Source of the DNA: Polyangia bacterium | GTDB lineage: Bacteria > Myxococcota_A > Polyangia > Fen-1088 | DNA: 43,446 bases | Direction of reading: 5' to 3' | Assembly (NCBI GenBank): GCA_036268875.1 | Contig: DATATI010000045.1 | Location: forward strand, 1-43,446 | In this document: piece by piece, positions 43,137 to 43,446 of the stretch | Numbering within the stretch: position 1 is the first letter of the stretch | How the letters are laid out: each line of letters opens with the position of its first letter | Made by a program: the position numbers and the translations under genes | Notes under the pieces: generated by a model | The model's database searches: none | What the model saw: only the letters and a program-made list of their open reading frames with translations | Told to the model about the DNA's origin: nothing

Positions 43137-43446
43137 CTATTTCGCGCTCTCGAGGCGGCTGACCACGTGGAACCGTGCGTCCCGACGGTACGTCTCGTCG
43201 GTCTTCGCCCAGTTCGGCGACATCCAGCTCGTCCATCCGATCTCGGCGTCGCGGCCGAGTCTCACGGGCGTGATCTCGCCGGCCGGAATCGCGACCTCCA
43301 TGTCCCAGTCGTATTCAAGGCCGAGGTAAAGATAGACGGCGTCGGCGATTTGCCGCGCGAGCGGCGAGCCGGGCAGAAACTCTCGGAAATGCTTGATGTC
43401 GCGCACGAAGACACGGATGCGGAACTTGTCGCTGACGGTGTACATG
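43137..43446 (-). CDS. tssG: T6SS baseplate protein TssG, C-terminal part (partial at right edge)
   Basis: The last about 102 residues of TssG, ending at 43137; the 5' part lies outside the window. A Met happens to fall at the edge (43445), but full TssG is about 330 residues, so it is internal. Family blocks: DKFRIRVFVRDIKHFREFLPGSPLARQIADAVYLYLGLEYDWDMEVAIPAGEI, RLGRDAEIGWTSWM. TssG forms the baseplate wedge with TssE, TssF and TssK. It is followed by tssH 12 nt on. Confidence 0.88.
   Translation of the reverse strand, partial: MYTVSDKFRIRVFVRDIKHFREFLPGSPLARQIADAVYLYLGLEYDWDMEVAIPAGEITPVRLGRDAEIGWTSWMSPNWAKTDETYRRDARFHVVSRLESAK

Overview
The window is high-GC DNA of chromosomal type and most resembles a Myxococcota (deltaproteobacterial-type) genome. 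The grounds are two Hanks-type Ser/Thr kinases with C-terminal membrane anchors, lamin-tail-domain lipoproteins, a kinase/TPR gene pair, an ECF sigma factor with a ChrR-like cupin partner, lysine/alanine-tailed DNA-binding-type proteins and a type VI secretion (T6SS) locus. This placement is an inference from gene content, and no species is claimed. No rRNA, tRNA or CRISPR array was seen.

Layout. 1-6.3 kb: the 3' end of an ISL3-type transposase runs into the tail of a large Cys-rich lipoprotein with a lamin-tail domain. A Ser/Thr kinase, a TPR-type exported protein and a second lamin-tail lipoprotein follow. 6.3-10 kb: an ECF sigma factor with its cupin anti-sigma partner, a DbpA-like DEAD-box helicase and a DksA/TraR-type zinc protein. 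10-12.1 kb: a histidine-phosphatase (phosphoglycerate-mutase family) gene translationally coupled to zwf. 12.2-18.5 kb: a complete tripartite RND efflux operon (adaptor, pump, TolC-like channel), divergent from a MarR regulator across a compact promoter/operator region. 18.6-20 kb: a divergent pair of basic-tailed proteins, one AT-hook/zinc-finger and one SRPBCC with an H1-like tail.

20-26.4 kb: a decayed molybdopterin oxidoreductase (one-base frameshift plus a large internal deletion), a TSUP transporter, a B3-type metallo-beta-lactamase-fold lipoprotein, a small exported protein, a two-domain siroheme sulfite/nitrite reductase and its small downstream partner. This stretch has a loose sulfur theme. 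26.5-29.2 kb: convergent transaldolase and glucose-6-phosphate isomerase genes, which with zwf cover parts of the pentose phosphate pathway.

29.5-43.4 kb: a kinase with a PEGA domain leads into tssJ-tssK-tssL-tssM-tagF and a DUF2846 lipoprotein on the plus strand. A TPR-methyltransferase, tssH (clpV) and the end of tssG converge on the minus strand. The sheath, tube, spike and remaining baseplate genes are not in the window and may lie beyond the right edge. A membrane kinase beside TagF suggests phosphorylation control of secretion.

The observations most worth follow-up are: (i) overlapping divergent -35 boxes inside a palindrome at the MarR/RND locus; (ii) repeated -10-like boxes 6-10 nt before start codons, suggesting leaderless mRNAs; (iii) the divergent pair of basic-tailed proteins; (iv) the kinase/TagF/TPR-methyltransferase additions to the T6SS locus; (v) the broken oxidoreductase.
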